64,000 nt of DNA from Pseudomonas sp. A-RE-19 (GCF_019956555.1 NZ_JAHBDQ010000055.1:162074-226073), one strand, 5' to 3'; shown: positions 8,324 through 16,505, numbered from the stretch's first letter. The notes: a model not told the origin generated them from the letters alone. Program-made: numbers and translations.

Positions 8324-9433
8324 TCAGCTGGCGGTGCTGTACCGCCGAACACCGGATTCGATCACCGGAATCTGCGCCGCTGTGCTGCCGGATGCCTGGA
8401 ACAGCACAAGGTGTTCCGCCGCTACCCGTATGCCGACTTCAGCACCGACCAGATGATCGGCATGACTCGGGAAAATCGACTCCAGCTGCGCGCCCGTAGG
8501 CAACTGCAAGCGGTACAAGGTTGATGCACCCTGGAAACTCTTGCCGATAATCCGCGCCCTCAATGGGCCGTCCGGCGCATAGACGATATCGTCCGGACGC
8601 AGCAACACGTCCACGGCGCCACCGATTGGCCAGGTGTAGGCACGATTGCCGCGCAGTTCACCCAGCTCGGTCTGCACCGACTCCGGGCTGCTCAACTGAC
8701 CGCGAATGAAGTACCCCTGGCCAATGAAACTGGCCACAAACGGCGTCAGGGGTTCGTGGTAGAGGTTGTAGGGCGTGTCCCACTGCTCGAGGCGACCTTC
8801 CTTGAAAACGCCCACGTGGTCGCTGACCGCGAAGGCTTCTTCCTGATCGTGGGTTACCAGAATCGCACTGGTGCCGCGAGCCTTGAGAATGTCGCGTACC
8901 TCATGACTGAGCTTGCGTCGAAGTTCGCCGTCGAGGTTGGAGAATGGTTCGTCGAGCAACAGCAGTTGCGGTTCTGGTGCCAGGGCACGGGCCAGGGCGA
9001 CACGTTGCTGCTGCCCGCCAGACAGTTCATGGGGGAAGCGCTTGCCGAGGTTTTTCAGGTTGACCAGTTCCAGCAGTTCTTCGGTGACGCGATCCTTTTG
9101 CGGGTGCTTGCGGATCCCGAAGGCAATGTTCTCGGCCACGCTCAAGTGCGGAAACAGCGCGTAATCCTGGAACACCATGCCGATCCGGCGTTTCTCCGGG
9201 GCGAGGGTGAAGCCGGCACTGGAGATGGTCTCGCCCCCCAGCTGGATTTCACCTTCGTGCACCGGTTCGAAACCGGCAATCGCCCGCAGAGTGGTGGTTT
9301 TGCCGCAGCCCGAAGATCCCAGCAGGCAACCGATATCGCCAGCGTTCAAATGCAGGTTGAGGTTTTGCACAACCCGCTGGTCTTGATAACCGCAAGCCAG
9401 ATTGCGCAGGTTCAACAGTAAAGGCTGGCTCAT
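8324..9433 (-). CDS. orphan ABC transporter ATP-binding protein (FbpC/PotA-like)
   Basis: A 369-aa cytoplasmic ATPase of the iron/spermidine/sulfate importer class. Walker A GSSGCGKTT is at 39-47, the signature is LSGGQQQRVALARAL, and Walker B is LLLLDEPFSNLD. The C-terminal ~100 residues form a TOBE-type regulatory domain. The ATG at 9433 overlaps the argF stop as ATGA, so it is translationally coupled to argF. No permease or binding-protein gene is nearby, so the substrate is unknown and the FbpC label reflects only family resemblance. The argF pairing is, as I recall, also found in P. aeruginosa (PA3537-PA3538). Confidence 0.85.
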   Translation of the reverse strand: MSQPLLLNLRNLACGYQDQRVVQNLNLHLNAGDIGCLLGSSGCGKTTTLRAIAGFEPVHEGEIQLGGETISSAGFTLAPEKRRIGMVFQDYALFPHLSVAENIAFGIRKHPQKDRVTEELLELVNLKNLGKRFPHELSGGQQQRVALARALAPEPQLLLLDEPFSNLDGELRRKLSHEVRDILKARGTSAILVTHDQEEAFAVSDHVGVFKEGRLEQWDTPYNLYHEPLTPFVASFIGQGYFIRGQLSSPESVQTELGELRGNRAYTWPIGGAVDVLLRPDDIVYAPDGPLRARIIGKSFQGASTLYRLQLPTGAQLESIFPSHADHLVGAEVGIRVAAEHLVLFQASGSTAAQIPVIESGVRRYSTAS

Positions 9434-10353
9434 GCGTGGTGGTACGAAGGCGGGACGAGAAACTCGAGCAGGGCCTTTTGTGCATGCAGACGGTTTTCTG
9501 CCTGATCCCACGCCACCGAGCGCGGATCGTCGAGCAGGTCGAGGCTGATTTCCTCGCCACGGTGGGCCGGCAGGCAATGCATGAACAGCACGTCTGGGGC
9601 GGCCAGGTCGAGCAGGGCACGGTTGACCTGGAACGGTGCGAACAGCTTCAGGCGTTTGGCGGTTTCCTCTTCCTGGCCCATGGAGGTCCAGACGTCGGTG
9701 CTCACCAGATGCGCACCGCGCACGGCGTCCTGCGGATCGCGGACGATGCTCACCCGATCGCCGGCTTTGGCCACAAATTCAGGGTTGGGTTCGTAGCCTT
9801 CCGGGCAGGCGATGCGCAACTGGAAGTCGAACTGGATCGCCGCTTCTATATAGCTGTTGCACATGTTGTTGCCGTCACCGATCCAGGCCACGGTCTTGCC
9901 TTGAATCGAACCACGGTGTTCGAGGAAGGTTTGCATGTCGGCCAGCAACTGGCACGGATGCAGGTCATCGGACAGGCCGTTGATCACGGGCACGCGGGAG
10001 TTGGCGGCGAATTCGGTCAGGGTGCTATGGGCAAAGGTACGGATCATCACTGCATCGAGCATGCTCGACATGACGATGGCGCAGTCGCCGATCGGCTCGC
10101 CGCGACCCAGTTGGGTATCGCGCGGCGACAGGAAGATTGCCTGGCCGCCGAGCTGGATCATGCCGGCTTCGAACGAGATGCGGGTACGGGTCGAGGACTT
10201 CTCGAAAATCATCCCCAGGACGCGGTTTTTCAAAGGCTCGAACAGTACGCCGCGGTTACGCAGGTCCTTGAGCTCAACGCCTCGACGGATCACGCTGACC
10301 AGCTCTTCGGGCGTGCAATCCATCAGGGAGAGAAAGTGCCTTGCGCTCATCAT
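9430..10353 (-). CDS. argF: anabolic ornithine carbamoyltransferase
   Basis: A 307-aa enzyme that makes citrulline from ornithine and carbamoyl phosphate in arginine biosynthesis. The carbamoyl-phosphate loop STRTR is at 54-58, HPCQ follows in DDLHPCQLLAD, and the ornithine/active-site HCLPAHRGEE is near the C-terminus. Two ATGs are adjacent; the first (10353) has AAGG 6 nt upstream and is preferred, the second would give 306 aa. An ArgR-type operator lies about 100-140 bp upstream, matching known arginine repression of argF. Confidence 0.95.
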   Translation of the reverse strand: MMSARHFLSLMDCTPEELVSVIRRGVELKDLRNRGVLFEPLKNRVLGMIFEKSSTRTRISFEAGMIQLGGQAIFLSPRDTQLGRGEPIGDCAIVMSSMLDAVMIRTFAHSTLTEFAANSRVPVINGLSDDLHPCQLLADMQTFLEHRGSIQGKTVAWIGDGNNMCNSYIEAAIQFDFQLRIACPEGYEPNPEFVAKAGDRVSIVRDPQDAVRGAHLVSTDVWTSMGQEEETAKRLKLFAPFQVNRALLDLAAPDVLFMHCLPAHRGEEISLDLLDDPRSVAWDQAENRLHAQKALLEFLVPPSYHHA

Positions 10354-10454
10354 TGACTACCTTTTGCAACAGACCGCAGATACTCAAAGCCTTGTTTAAC
10401 TGAAAAACGGGCGAGACCTGCGGCGTAAGCCGCACGGGGCGACGAAATAGGGGG

Positions 10455-10491
10455 AGGCGCGATATTGACATTAAATGTCGCGTTATGCCAA
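10455..10491. promoter_or_regulatory. ArgR operator of argF
   Basis: TGTCGC-N8-AA, the Pseudomonas ArgR half-site pattern as I recall it, matches exactly at 10476-10491. A weaker half-site (AGGCGC-N8-CA) begins exactly 21 bp earlier at 10455. The stretch also contains a perfect GACATT-A-AATGTC palindrome (10467-10479). Confidence 0.65.
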
Positions 10492-10696
10492 TAGGCTACG
10501 GTGTTTAGGGGATTTCAGAGGGGCTACGGGGTGACCGCAGTAGCGCTTTTGAAGCCTGTTCCTGACAGCAGCTAACCATTTGTACACCGGGCCCGCCGGG
10601 CTTGGCAATCAAACGGGGCGTGGGCGACACGCTGGCGGTCGGTTTTTTGACCTGTCATTCGAACTTTCGAGGGGCAATGTGTCTGGTCCGAAACAT

Positions 10697-10724
10697 TTGC
10701 TAATGCAAAGTGCTGGGTTATAAC
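10697..10724 (+). promoter_or_regulatory. sigma-70-like promoter before the small hypothetical gene
   Basis: TTGCTA (10697-10702) and TATAAC (10719-10724) are separated by 16 bp, about 92 bp before the 96-aa gene. The rest of 10354-10816 holds the argF operator and no other gene that I can support. Confidence 0.5.
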
Positions 10725-10816
10725 TAGGGTCTGTCGTCCACTATTGACCAAGCCCGCCTCAGGCCCAGGAAATGCTGGAGGACAAGCCCAAATGAGCGAC
10801 CCAGGAAGCCCTAGGA

Positions 10817-11107
10817 ATGGAATCGAAAGAACAACTGTTAATGGAATTACTCGGCCTCACGGCACGCTCTCTGACCCACCTCACTGCTTCCATGACCTCG
10901 ATGTCTTTCGAGTTGTTGCGCAGTGAAGACGAAGTGACCAAGGCCGCCGGCCGACGCATGATTGATCGCATGGCCACTGTCAGCGCCGGGCTCGATGAGC
11001 ATTGGCGATTGATTGGCGAGCTCACCGGCGTGCACATCGCCCATGAGCAGATCGAAACCATCGAGGAGATCCAGCTGCAGGCGCCGCCGAGTCTGCCGTC
11101 GAACTGA
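10817..11107 (+). CDS. small hypothetical protein, 96 aa
   Basis: A hydrophilic, helix-rich protein starting MESKEQLLMELLGLTARSLT, with no signal peptide, cysteine motif or recognised domain. Codon use resembles the neighbours. AGGAAG lies about 10 nt before the ATG and AGGA directly abuts it. A competing ATG at 10792 in another frame has a GGAGG further upstream but encodes only 60 less gene-like residues. A sigma-70-like promoter precedes it, and the oxidoreductase gene follows 135 bp later. Function unknown; it may be co-transcribed with the oxidoreductase. Confidence 0.6.
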   Translation: MESKEQLLMELLGLTARSLTHLTASMTSMSFELLRSEDEVTKAAGRRMIDRMATVSAGLDEHWRLIGELTGVHIAHEQIETIEEIQLQAPPSLPSN

Positions 11108-11242
11108 TCCCCTTGCGGCCATCGGCTGGCCTGATGGTCGCCGATTCACAAGACGAACGTCGCTGGCAAAGGGGCGAATCGCGCGCCATAGTTTTGTTCC
11201 CGCGGCCGACATTGCCCGCCCAGAACAAAACAGAGACTGGCC

Positions 11243-13351
11243 ATGACCAAGACTCTCCACCACCGTGCGTGCCACCTGTGTGAAGCCATCTGCGGCCTGA
11301 CCATCGAAACCACCGAGGTCGAAGGCGGCGCCGTGCAGATCACCTCGATCAAGGGTGATCCTCAGGATGCCTTTAGCCGCGGGCATATCTGCCCCAAAGC
11401 GGTTGCCCTGCAAGACATTCAGAACGATCCGGATCGCCTGCGTCAGCCAATGCTGCGAGTGGGCGGCGAATGGCAGGCTATCGAGTGGGAAGATGCGTTC
11501 AGCCTTGTGGCTGAACGCCTGGCGGCGATTCAAGAGCATCACGGGCAGAACGCGGTGGCGGTCTATCAGGGCAACCCCAGCGTGCACAATTACGGGTTGA
11601 TGACCCACAGCAATTACTTCCTCGGCCTGTTGAAAACCCGTAACCGGTTTTCCGCGACGTCGGTCGATCAGTTGCCTCATCACCTGACCAGTCATTTGAT
11701 GTATGGCCACGGCTTGCTGTTACCGATCCCGGACATTGATCACACCGATTTCATGCTGATCCTGGGCGGCAATCCACTGGCCTCCAACGGCAGCATCATG
11801 ACCGTGCCAGACGTGGAAAAGCGCCTCAAGGCGATTCAGGCCCGGGGCGGTAAAGTGGTGGTGGTCGATCCGCGTCGCAGCGAAACGGCGGCGATTGCCG
11901 ATCAGCATCTGTTCGTGCGCCCCGGTGGCGATGCGGCGCTGTTGTTCGGGCTGCTCAATACCTTGTTTGCCGAAGGCTTGACCCGCGACAGCCATTTGCC
12001 CGTCGATGGTCTGGATGAGGTGCGTGAGGCGATCGCGGGTTTCACCGCCGAGGCCATGAGCCCGCTGTGCGCGGTGCCCGCCGAGCAAATCCGCCAGCTG
12101 GCGCGCGACTTCGCGGCAGCGCCGACAGCGGTCTGTTACGGCCGCATGGGTGTTTCGACCCAGGCTTTCGGCACGCTGTGCCATTGGCTGGTGCAACTGA
12201 TCAATCTGGTCACCGGCAACCTCGACCGGGAGGGCGGTGCGTTGTGCACCGAGCCCGCGGTTGATCTGGTGGCGTCGACCTCGGGCGGGCATTTCAATCG
12301 CTGGCAGAGCCGGGTGTCCGGGCGTCCGGAATACGCTGGAGAATTGCCGGTATCGACACTGGCCGAAGAGATGCTCACCGAAGGGGAAGGGCAGGTCCGT
12401 GCGCTAATCACCGTGGCGGGTAATCCGGTGCTGTCGACGCCCAATGGCCGACAATTGGAGCAGGCACTGGACGGGCTGGAGTTCATGGTCAGCATCGACT
12501 TGTACATCAATGAAACCACGCGTTATGCCGACCTGATCCTGCCGTCGACCTGCGCACTGGAAAACGATCATTACGACACCACGTTCAACATGTTCGCGGT
12601 GCGTAACGTCACTCGTTTCAACCGGGCAATCCTGGCCAAGCCGGAAGGCGCGCTGCATGACTGGGAAATCTTCGTGGGGCTGGCCAAAGCCTTTGCGACC
12701 AAGACCGGCAAGGAACTGAAACCGACTATCGCGCCCGCGCAGATGATCGACCGAGGGCTGCGGATGGGGCTGTACGGCGATGCTTCGGAACACAAGCTGT
12801 CGCTGGCAACCCTGTTCGATCATCCTCACGGTATCGATCTCGGCGCGCTCAAGCCCAACCTGGCGCCACGCCTGAAAACGGCCAGTCAGCGCGTCCAGGC
12901 AGCGCCTGTCGAGATCCTTGCCGACCTGACGCGCTTCGCGGCGCTGCAAGCACCGGTCGCCGATGAGCTGTTGATGATCGGTCGCCGCCATGTGCGCAGC
13001 AACAATTCGTGGATGCACAACTATCACCGTCTGGTGAAGGGCAAACCGCGCCATCAACTGCTGATGAATCCGGACGATCTGGCCAGCCGGGGGCTCAGCG
13101 ATGGGCAACGGGTGCGCGTCAGTTCGCGGGTCGGGGTGATCGAGGTTGAAGTGGTCGCCAGCGTGGATATGATGAAAGGTGTGGTCAGCCTTCCTCACGG
13201 TTGGGGCCATGCGCGACCGGGTGTGCAGATGAGCATTGCCAGTGGCCAGCCAGGCTCCAGCGCCAATGACCTGACTGACGAATGTCAGCTCGATGAGTTG
13301 TCGGGCAATGCGGCGTTGAACGGCGTGCCGGTGACCGTGGCGGCGGCGTGA
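11243..13351 (+). CDS. molybdopterin (bis-MGD) oxidoreductase
   Basis: A 702-aa protein of the formate dehydrogenase/nitrate reductase catalytic family. Cys10, Cys13, Cys17 and Cys50 (CHLCEAIC, then GHICPKA) make the N-terminal [4Fe-4S] site. Later blocks (MLILGGNPLASNG, VVDPRRSETA, and a C-terminal molybdopterin dinucleotide-binding domain with SLPHGWGHARPG) are typical. The region that normally carries the Cys/Sec/Ser metal ligand reads SVDQLPHHLTSHLMYG and shows no obvious ligand. There is no signal peptide and no electron-transfer subunit beside it, so it is probably cytoplasmic. Substrate unknown. Confidence 0.85.
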   Translation: MTKTLHHRACHLCEAICGLTIETTEVEGGAVQITSIKGDPQDAFSRGHICPKAVALQDIQNDPDRLRQPMLRVGGEWQAIEWEDAFSLVAERLAAIQEHHGQNAVAVYQGNPSVHNYGLMTHSNYFLGLLKTRNRFSATSVDQLPHHLTSHLMYGHGLLLPIPDIDHTDFMLILGGNPLASNGSIMTVPDVEKRLKAIQARGGKVVVVDPRRSETAAIADQHLFVRPGGDAALLFGLLNTLFAEGLTRDSHLPVDGLDEVREAIAGFTAEAMSPLCAVPAEQIRQLARDFAAAPTAVCYGRMGVSTQAFGTLCHWLVQLINLVTGNLDREGGALCTEPAVDLVASTSGGHFNRWQSRVSGRPEYAGELPVSTLAEEMLTEGEGQVRALITVAGNPVLSTPNGRQLEQALDGLEFMVSIDLYINETTRYADLILPSTCALENDHYDTTFNMFAVRNVTRFNRAILAKPEGALHDWEIFVGLAKAFATKTGKELKPTIAPAQMIDRGLRMGLYGDASEHKLSLATLFDHPHGIDLGALKPNLAPRLKTASQRVQAAPVEILADLTRFAALQAPVADELLMIGRRHVRSNNSWMHNYHRLVKGKPRHQLLMNPDDLASRGLSDGQRVRVSSRVGVIEVEVVASVDMMKGVVSLPHGWGHARPGVQMSIASGQPGSSANDLTDECQLDELSGNAALNGVPVTVAAA

Positions 13352-13448
13352 ACATGTCTGTCGGGGAGGCCGAGCATGGCGCTCGGGTTTCCGTTACAAT
13401 GCGCCACCGTGCCGACCACTGAGTCGGAAAGTTCAGCCGAGGTGCTCC

Positions 13449-13790
13449 ATGGATATCATCGAAACGATTAAAGAGCAGATTGCCAACAACACCATTCTGC
13501 TTTACATGAAAGGTTCGCCGAATGCCCCACAGTGTGGCTTCTCCGCGAAAGCTGCGCAGGCCGTCATGGCGTGTGGTGAAAAATTTGCGTACGTGGATAT
13601 CCTGCAGAACCCGGAAATCCGCGCCAACCTGCCGAAGTACGCCAACTGGCCAACTTTCCCACAGCTGTGGGTCGGTGGTGAACTGGTCGGCGGTAGCGAC
13701 ATCATGACTGAGATGGCTGCAGATGGTTCGTTGCAGACCACCATCAAGGCTGCTGTTGAAGCTGCCGCTGCCAATAAGTCCGAAGCTTAA
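13449..13790 (+). CDS. grxD: monothiol glutaredoxin
   Basis: A 113-aa Grx4/GrxD-type glutaredoxin. The single active-site Cys29 is in the CGFS motif (APQCGFS), the hallmark of class II monothiol glutaredoxins that carry and deliver [2Fe-2S] clusters. The WPTFPQLWVGGELVGG segment, which binds glutathione, is intact. GAGGTGCTCC precedes the ATG. Its neighbours, bacterioferritin and Bfd, also belong to iron handling. A strong bidirectional terminator follows. Confidence 0.95.
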   Translation: MDIIETIKEQIANNTILLYMKGSPNAPQCGFSAKAAQAVMACGEKFAYVDILQNPEIRANLPKYANWPTFPQLWVGGELVGGSDIMTEMAADGSLQTTIKAAVEAAAANKSEA

Positions 13791-13805
13791 GACGATTGGC
13801 TCCCC

Positions 13806-13847
13806 TGTAGGAGCTGTCGAGTGAAACGAGGCGGCGATCTTTTGATC
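13806..13847. repeat. REP, TGTAGGAGCTGTCGAGTGAAACGAGG type (left copy)
   Basis: A REP element of the GTAGGAGCTGTCGAG family begins 15 bp after the grxD stop. Its inverted partner is at 13912-13945, and a terminator sits between the two. Confidence 0.8.
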
Positions 13848-13856
13848 TCCGGCAAC

Positions 13857-13896
13857 TAAAAAGCCCCGCCCCTCTATCGAGGGGCGGGGCTTTTTA
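13857..13896. terminator. bidirectional terminator between grxD and bfr
   Basis: A 12-bp GC-rich stem (GCCCCGCCCCTC/GAGGGGCGGGGC) with loop TATC has an A-run on the left and a T-run on the right, so it can end both converging transcripts. Confidence 0.9.
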
Positions 13897-13911
13897 TTGC
13901 GGGCCATCGCC

Positions 13912-13945
13912 AAGATCGCAGCCTCGTTTCACTCGACAGCTCCTA
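13912..13945. repeat. REP (right copy), overlapping the bfr stop codon
   Basis: This is the inverted partner of the copy at 13806. Its outer end (TCCTA) contributes the TAG stop of bfr at 13943-13945. Confidence 0.8.
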
Positions 13946-14416
13946 CTCTTCGCCCATCTGCGATTGCAGATAGTTCTCAAGACCGACTTTATCGATCAGG
14001 CCCAGTTGGGTTTCCAGCCAGTCGATATGTTCTTCTTCGGATTCAAGAATGTCTTCGAGCAGTTCACGGCTACCGAAGTCGCCGACGGTTTCGCAGTGAG
14101 CGATAGCGACTTTCAGATCGGCATGGCCGTCGCGCTCGATCTTCAGGTCACACTCAAGCATTTCCTTGGTGTGTTCGCCGATGTGCAGCTTGCCCAGGTC
14201 CTGGACGTTCGGCAGGCCTTCAAGGAACAGAATGCGCTTGATCAGCTTGTCGGCGTGCTTCATCTCGTCGATGGATTCGTGGTACTCGTGCTTGCCGAGC
14301 TTGTCCAGGCCCCAATCTTCATACATGCGCGCATGCAAGAAGTATTGATTGATCGCGACCAGTTCATTGGCAAGGATCTTGTTGAGATGCTGGATGACTG
14401 TAATGTCGCCTTTCAT
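13943..14416 (-). CDS. bfrB: bacterioferritin (BfrB type)
   Basis: A 157-aa 24-mer iron-storage protein. All ferroxidase ligands are present: E18, E51, H54, E94, E127 and H130. So is M52, the axial ligand of the heme bound between two subunits. The sequence closely resembles P. aeruginosa BfrB as I remember it, and the same neighbours (Bfd, Prx, RNase T) support that name. The start MKGDITVIQHLN is preceded by AGGA. The gene ends in GEE followed by a TAG that lies inside a REP element. Bfd, encoded just upstream, would reduce its heme to release iron. Confidence 0.93.
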   Translation of the reverse strand: MKGDITVIQHLNKILANELVAINQYFLHARMYEDWGLDKLGKHEYHESIDEMKHADKLIKRILFLEGLPNVQDLGKLHIGEHTKEMLECDLKIERDGHADLKVAIAHCETVGDFGSRELLEDILESEEEHIDWLETQLGLIDKVGLENYLQSQMGEE

Positions 14417-14577
14417 GGTGGGGTCCTGCCCTTATTAGCTGTCTATCGGGCAGAGTTTGAGCCGCGTAATTACGAGTGTCAAACCTAAGTTATTGAAAGT
14501 TAAATGAAAATTAATCGGAATAAGAATGTTTGTGTTCCGCGTCTACACCCTAAGCAATTGATTTTCAGACATAAAAA

Positions 14578-14603
14578 AACCGGACATCAAGTCCGGTTCT
14601 TTC
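14578..14603 (-). terminator. intrinsic terminator of bfd
   Basis: An 8-bp stem (AACCGGAC/GTCCGGTT) with loop ATCAA starts 17 nt after the bfd stop and is followed on the minus strand by seven T residues. Confidence 0.85.
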
Positions 14604-14614
14604 AAATAGGGTAG

Positions 14615-14833
14615 TTAGGCGGCGGTAAATTCTGCAGGGTAGGGAATTGCCGCCTGGGCCGATTGCACTTTGCCCAAGGTATCACGAACCACTTCCTTGG
14701 CAAGGCAGGCGCATTTACCGCATTGGCTGGCAACGCCGGTGGCCTGACGTACTTCCCGATAGCTGCAGCAACCTTCATAGATTGCATCGCGGATTTGACC
14801 GTCGGTGACGCCAGTGCAGAGGCAGACATACAT
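14615..14833 (-). CDS. bfd: bacterioferritin-associated ferredoxin
   Basis: A 72-aa [2Fe-2S] protein that binds bacterioferritin and passes electrons to its heme so that stored Fe3+ is released as Fe2+. The four ligands are Cys4, Cys6, Cys38 and Cys41 (MYVCLC and SQCGKC), the spacing known for Bfd. The ATG at 14833 is chosen because these Cys positions then match the family; a longer frame would add ten residues. The ribosome-binding site is weak. A Fur-like box about 55-70 bp upstream predicts induction under iron starvation. The gene lies 198 bp before bfrB on the same strand. Confidence 0.93.
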   Translation of the reverse strand: MYVCLCTGVTDGQIRDAIYEGCCSYREVRQATGVASQCGKCACLAKEVVRDTLGKVQSAQAAIPYPAEFTAA

Positions 14834-15148
14834 AAGTGAAAACCGTCGCTGGTTGTGACTCAATTGCGATGGATCTTAATGTTAACGAGAATGATTGTCA
14901 AAGTGGTTTCTGAACGCTTTCGGTCATAAGGGCAAGTGACTGACGAACGGTTTCCCTTCACGTCCTTCATGACGAAACAGGGCGGCGGTCTTTTTACCGG
15001 TCTCGAAAAAAACCGCAAGGACAGGTCAAAAACGCCGTGTATGATGGTCGGTCCTTGCGAAGGGGGATCGTGTCACAGGGCTGTCGCCTGAGGGTGGCAG
15101 GCTGGTGCGAACCCTGTTCTTCAATGTTATTACACCAGGAGATATCCA
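14834..15148. promoter_or_regulatory. divergent control region bfd / peroxiredoxin
   Basis: This 315-bp gap contains the bfd Fur-like box (14887-14905) and the peroxiredoxin leader, which ends with CCAGGAGATATCCA before the ATG. I see no gene in it. An OxyR-type site for the peroxiredoxin is possible but I could not place one. Confidence 0.5.
14887..14905. promoter_or_regulatory. Fur-like box upstream of bfd
   Basis: GAGAATGATTGTCAAAGTG matches the 19-bp Fur consensus at 12 positions, with a strong core (GAGAATGATT-TCA). Its location before the iron-release ferredoxin gene fits Fur repression. Confidence 0.6.
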
Positions 15149-15751
15149 ATGAGCGTACTCGTAGGCAAACAAGCCCCTGACTTCACCGTACCGGCCGTAC
15201 TCGGCAATGGCGAAATCGTAGACAGCTTCACCCTGTCCTCGGCCATCAAAGGCAAATACGGCCTGGTGTTCTTCTACCCACTGGACTTCACCTTCGTTTG
15301 CCCGTCCGAGCTGATCGCTCTGGACAACCGTATGTCTGACTTCAAGGCACGCAACGTGGAAGTGGTCGCCGTTTCGATCGACTCGCACTTCACCCACAAC
15401 GCCTGGCGCAACACCCCGGTCAACAATGGTGGCATCGGCGAAGTTCGCTACACCATGGCGGCCGACCTGAAGCACGAAATCGCCAAGGCCTATGACGTTG
15501 AGTCCGAAGGCGGCGTGGCTTTCCGTGGCGCGTTCCTGATCGACGACAAAGGCGTTGTCCGCTCGCAGATCATCAACGACCTGCCGCTGGGCCGTAACAT
15601 CGAAGAGCTGATCCGTCTGGTCGACGCTCTGCAATTCCACGAAGAGCACGGCGAAGTTTGCCCTGCCAACTGGAAAAAAGGCGACAAAGGCATGACCGCT
15701 TCCACCGAAGGTGTTGCGGCTTACCTGACCGAGAACGCTGCTGCGTTGTAA
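15149..15751 (+). CDS. typical 2-Cys peroxiredoxin (AhpC/TSA family)
   Basis: A 200-aa thiol peroxidase that reduces H2O2 and organic peroxides. The peroxidatic Cys51 is in FYPLDFTFVCPSE and the resolving Cys171 in EVCPANW. The length and both cysteines fit the typical 2-Cys class that forms head-to-tail dimers and decamers. GGAG lies 9 nt before the ATG. No dedicated AhpF reductase gene is adjacent, so thioredoxin is the likely reductant. It corresponds in position to the gene called tsaA (PA3529) in P. aeruginosa. Confidence 0.92.
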   Translation: MSVLVGKQAPDFTVPAVLGNGEIVDSFTLSSAIKGKYGLVFFYPLDFTFVCPSELIALDNRMSDFKARNVEVVAVSIDSHFTHNAWRNTPVNNGGIGEVRYTMAADLKHEIAKAYDVESEGGVAFRGAFLIDDKGVVRSQIINDLPLGRNIEELIRLVDALQFHEEHGEVCPANWKKGDKGMTASTEGVAAYLTENAAAL

Positions 15752-15770
15752 GGCAGGCGTCAGGCAATAA

Positions 15771-15801
15771 AAAACCGGCCTCTGCGAGGCCGGTTTTTTT
15801 A
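15771..15801. terminator. terminator between peroxiredoxin gene and rnt
   Basis: A 9-bp stem (ACCGGCCTC/GAGGCCGGT) with loop TGC, flanked by A- and T-runs, can serve both converging genes. Confidence 0.9.
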
Positions 15802-15827
15802 TGGGCGGAATAAACCGGCGACTGGCA

Positions 15828-16505
15828 TCAGTCGTTGTAGTCTTCCCAGCCGCCCATTTGTTTCCAGCGATTGACGATGCCGCAGAACAGGTCGGCAGTC
15901 TTCTCGGTGTCGTAGCGAGCCGAATGGGCCTCGCGACCGTCGAAGTCGATATCCGCTGCCTGACAGGCCTTGGCCAGTACGGTTTGACCGTAAGCCAGAC
16001 CGGCCAGGGTCGCGGTGTCGAAGCTGGAGAACGGGTGAAACGGGTTACGTTTCATGTCCAGGCGCGCGACAGCGGCGTTGAGAAAGCCCAGATCGAAGCT
16101 GCTGTTGTGTCCGACCAGAATCGCCCGTTTGCAACCGTTGGCTTTCAGGGCCTTGCGCACACCGCGGAAGATATCGGTCAGGGCCGCTTCTTCACTCACG
16201 GCCATGCGCAGCGGGTGATCGAGTTTGATCCCGGTGAACTCCAGAGCGGCCGCTTCGATGTTCGCGCCTTCGAAAGGCTCGACCCGGAAAAAGTAGGTGT
16301 GCTCAGGGAACACGAAGCCTTTTTCATCCATGCCAATCACGGTGGCGGCGATTTCCAGCAGGGCATCGGTGGCCGAGTTGAAGCCACCGGTTTCTACGTC
16401 GACGACGACTGGCAGGTAACCACGGAACCTGGCAGCCATTGGATGACGGGAACCGCCTCCGCCGCCATGACCGTCCTGTTCGTCGTCGAAATGGTCATCA
16501 CTCAC
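15828..16505 (-). CDS. rnt: ribonuclease T
   Basis: A 225-aa DEDDh exoribonuclease that trims the 3' ends of tRNAs and other stable RNAs. D36 and E38 lie in VVVDVETGG, the second Asp in GHNSSFDLGFL, and H194 and D199 in HSARYD. The start is GTG at 16505, which overlaps the pyrC stop as GTGA, so translation is coupled to pyrC. The N-terminus carries an extra Asp/Gly-rich tail of about 20 residues before the conserved fold. Confidence 0.94.
   Translation of the reverse strand: MSDDHFDDEQDGHGGGGGSRHPMAARFRGYLPVVVDVETGGFNSATDALLEIAATVIGMDEKGFVFPEHTYFFRVEPFEGANIEAAALEFTGIKLDHPLRMAVSEEAALTDIFRGVRKALKANGCKRAILVGHNSSFDLGFLNAAVARLDMKRNPFHPFSSFDTATLAGLAYGQTVLAKACQAADIDFDGREAHSARYDTEKTADLFCGIVNRWKQMGGWEDYND

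Noticed and set aside
10744..10926. 60-codon plus-strand frame (possible start at 10792) overlapping the 96-aa hypothetical gene
   Set aside because: It overlaps a longer, more protein-like frame; composition is Pro/Gly/Arg-rich and it ends without a domain.
13806..13945. Repeated palindromes that might suggest a short CRISPR array
   Set aside because: Only two inverted copies of a REP with a terminator between them; no regular spacers or cas genes anywhere in the window.
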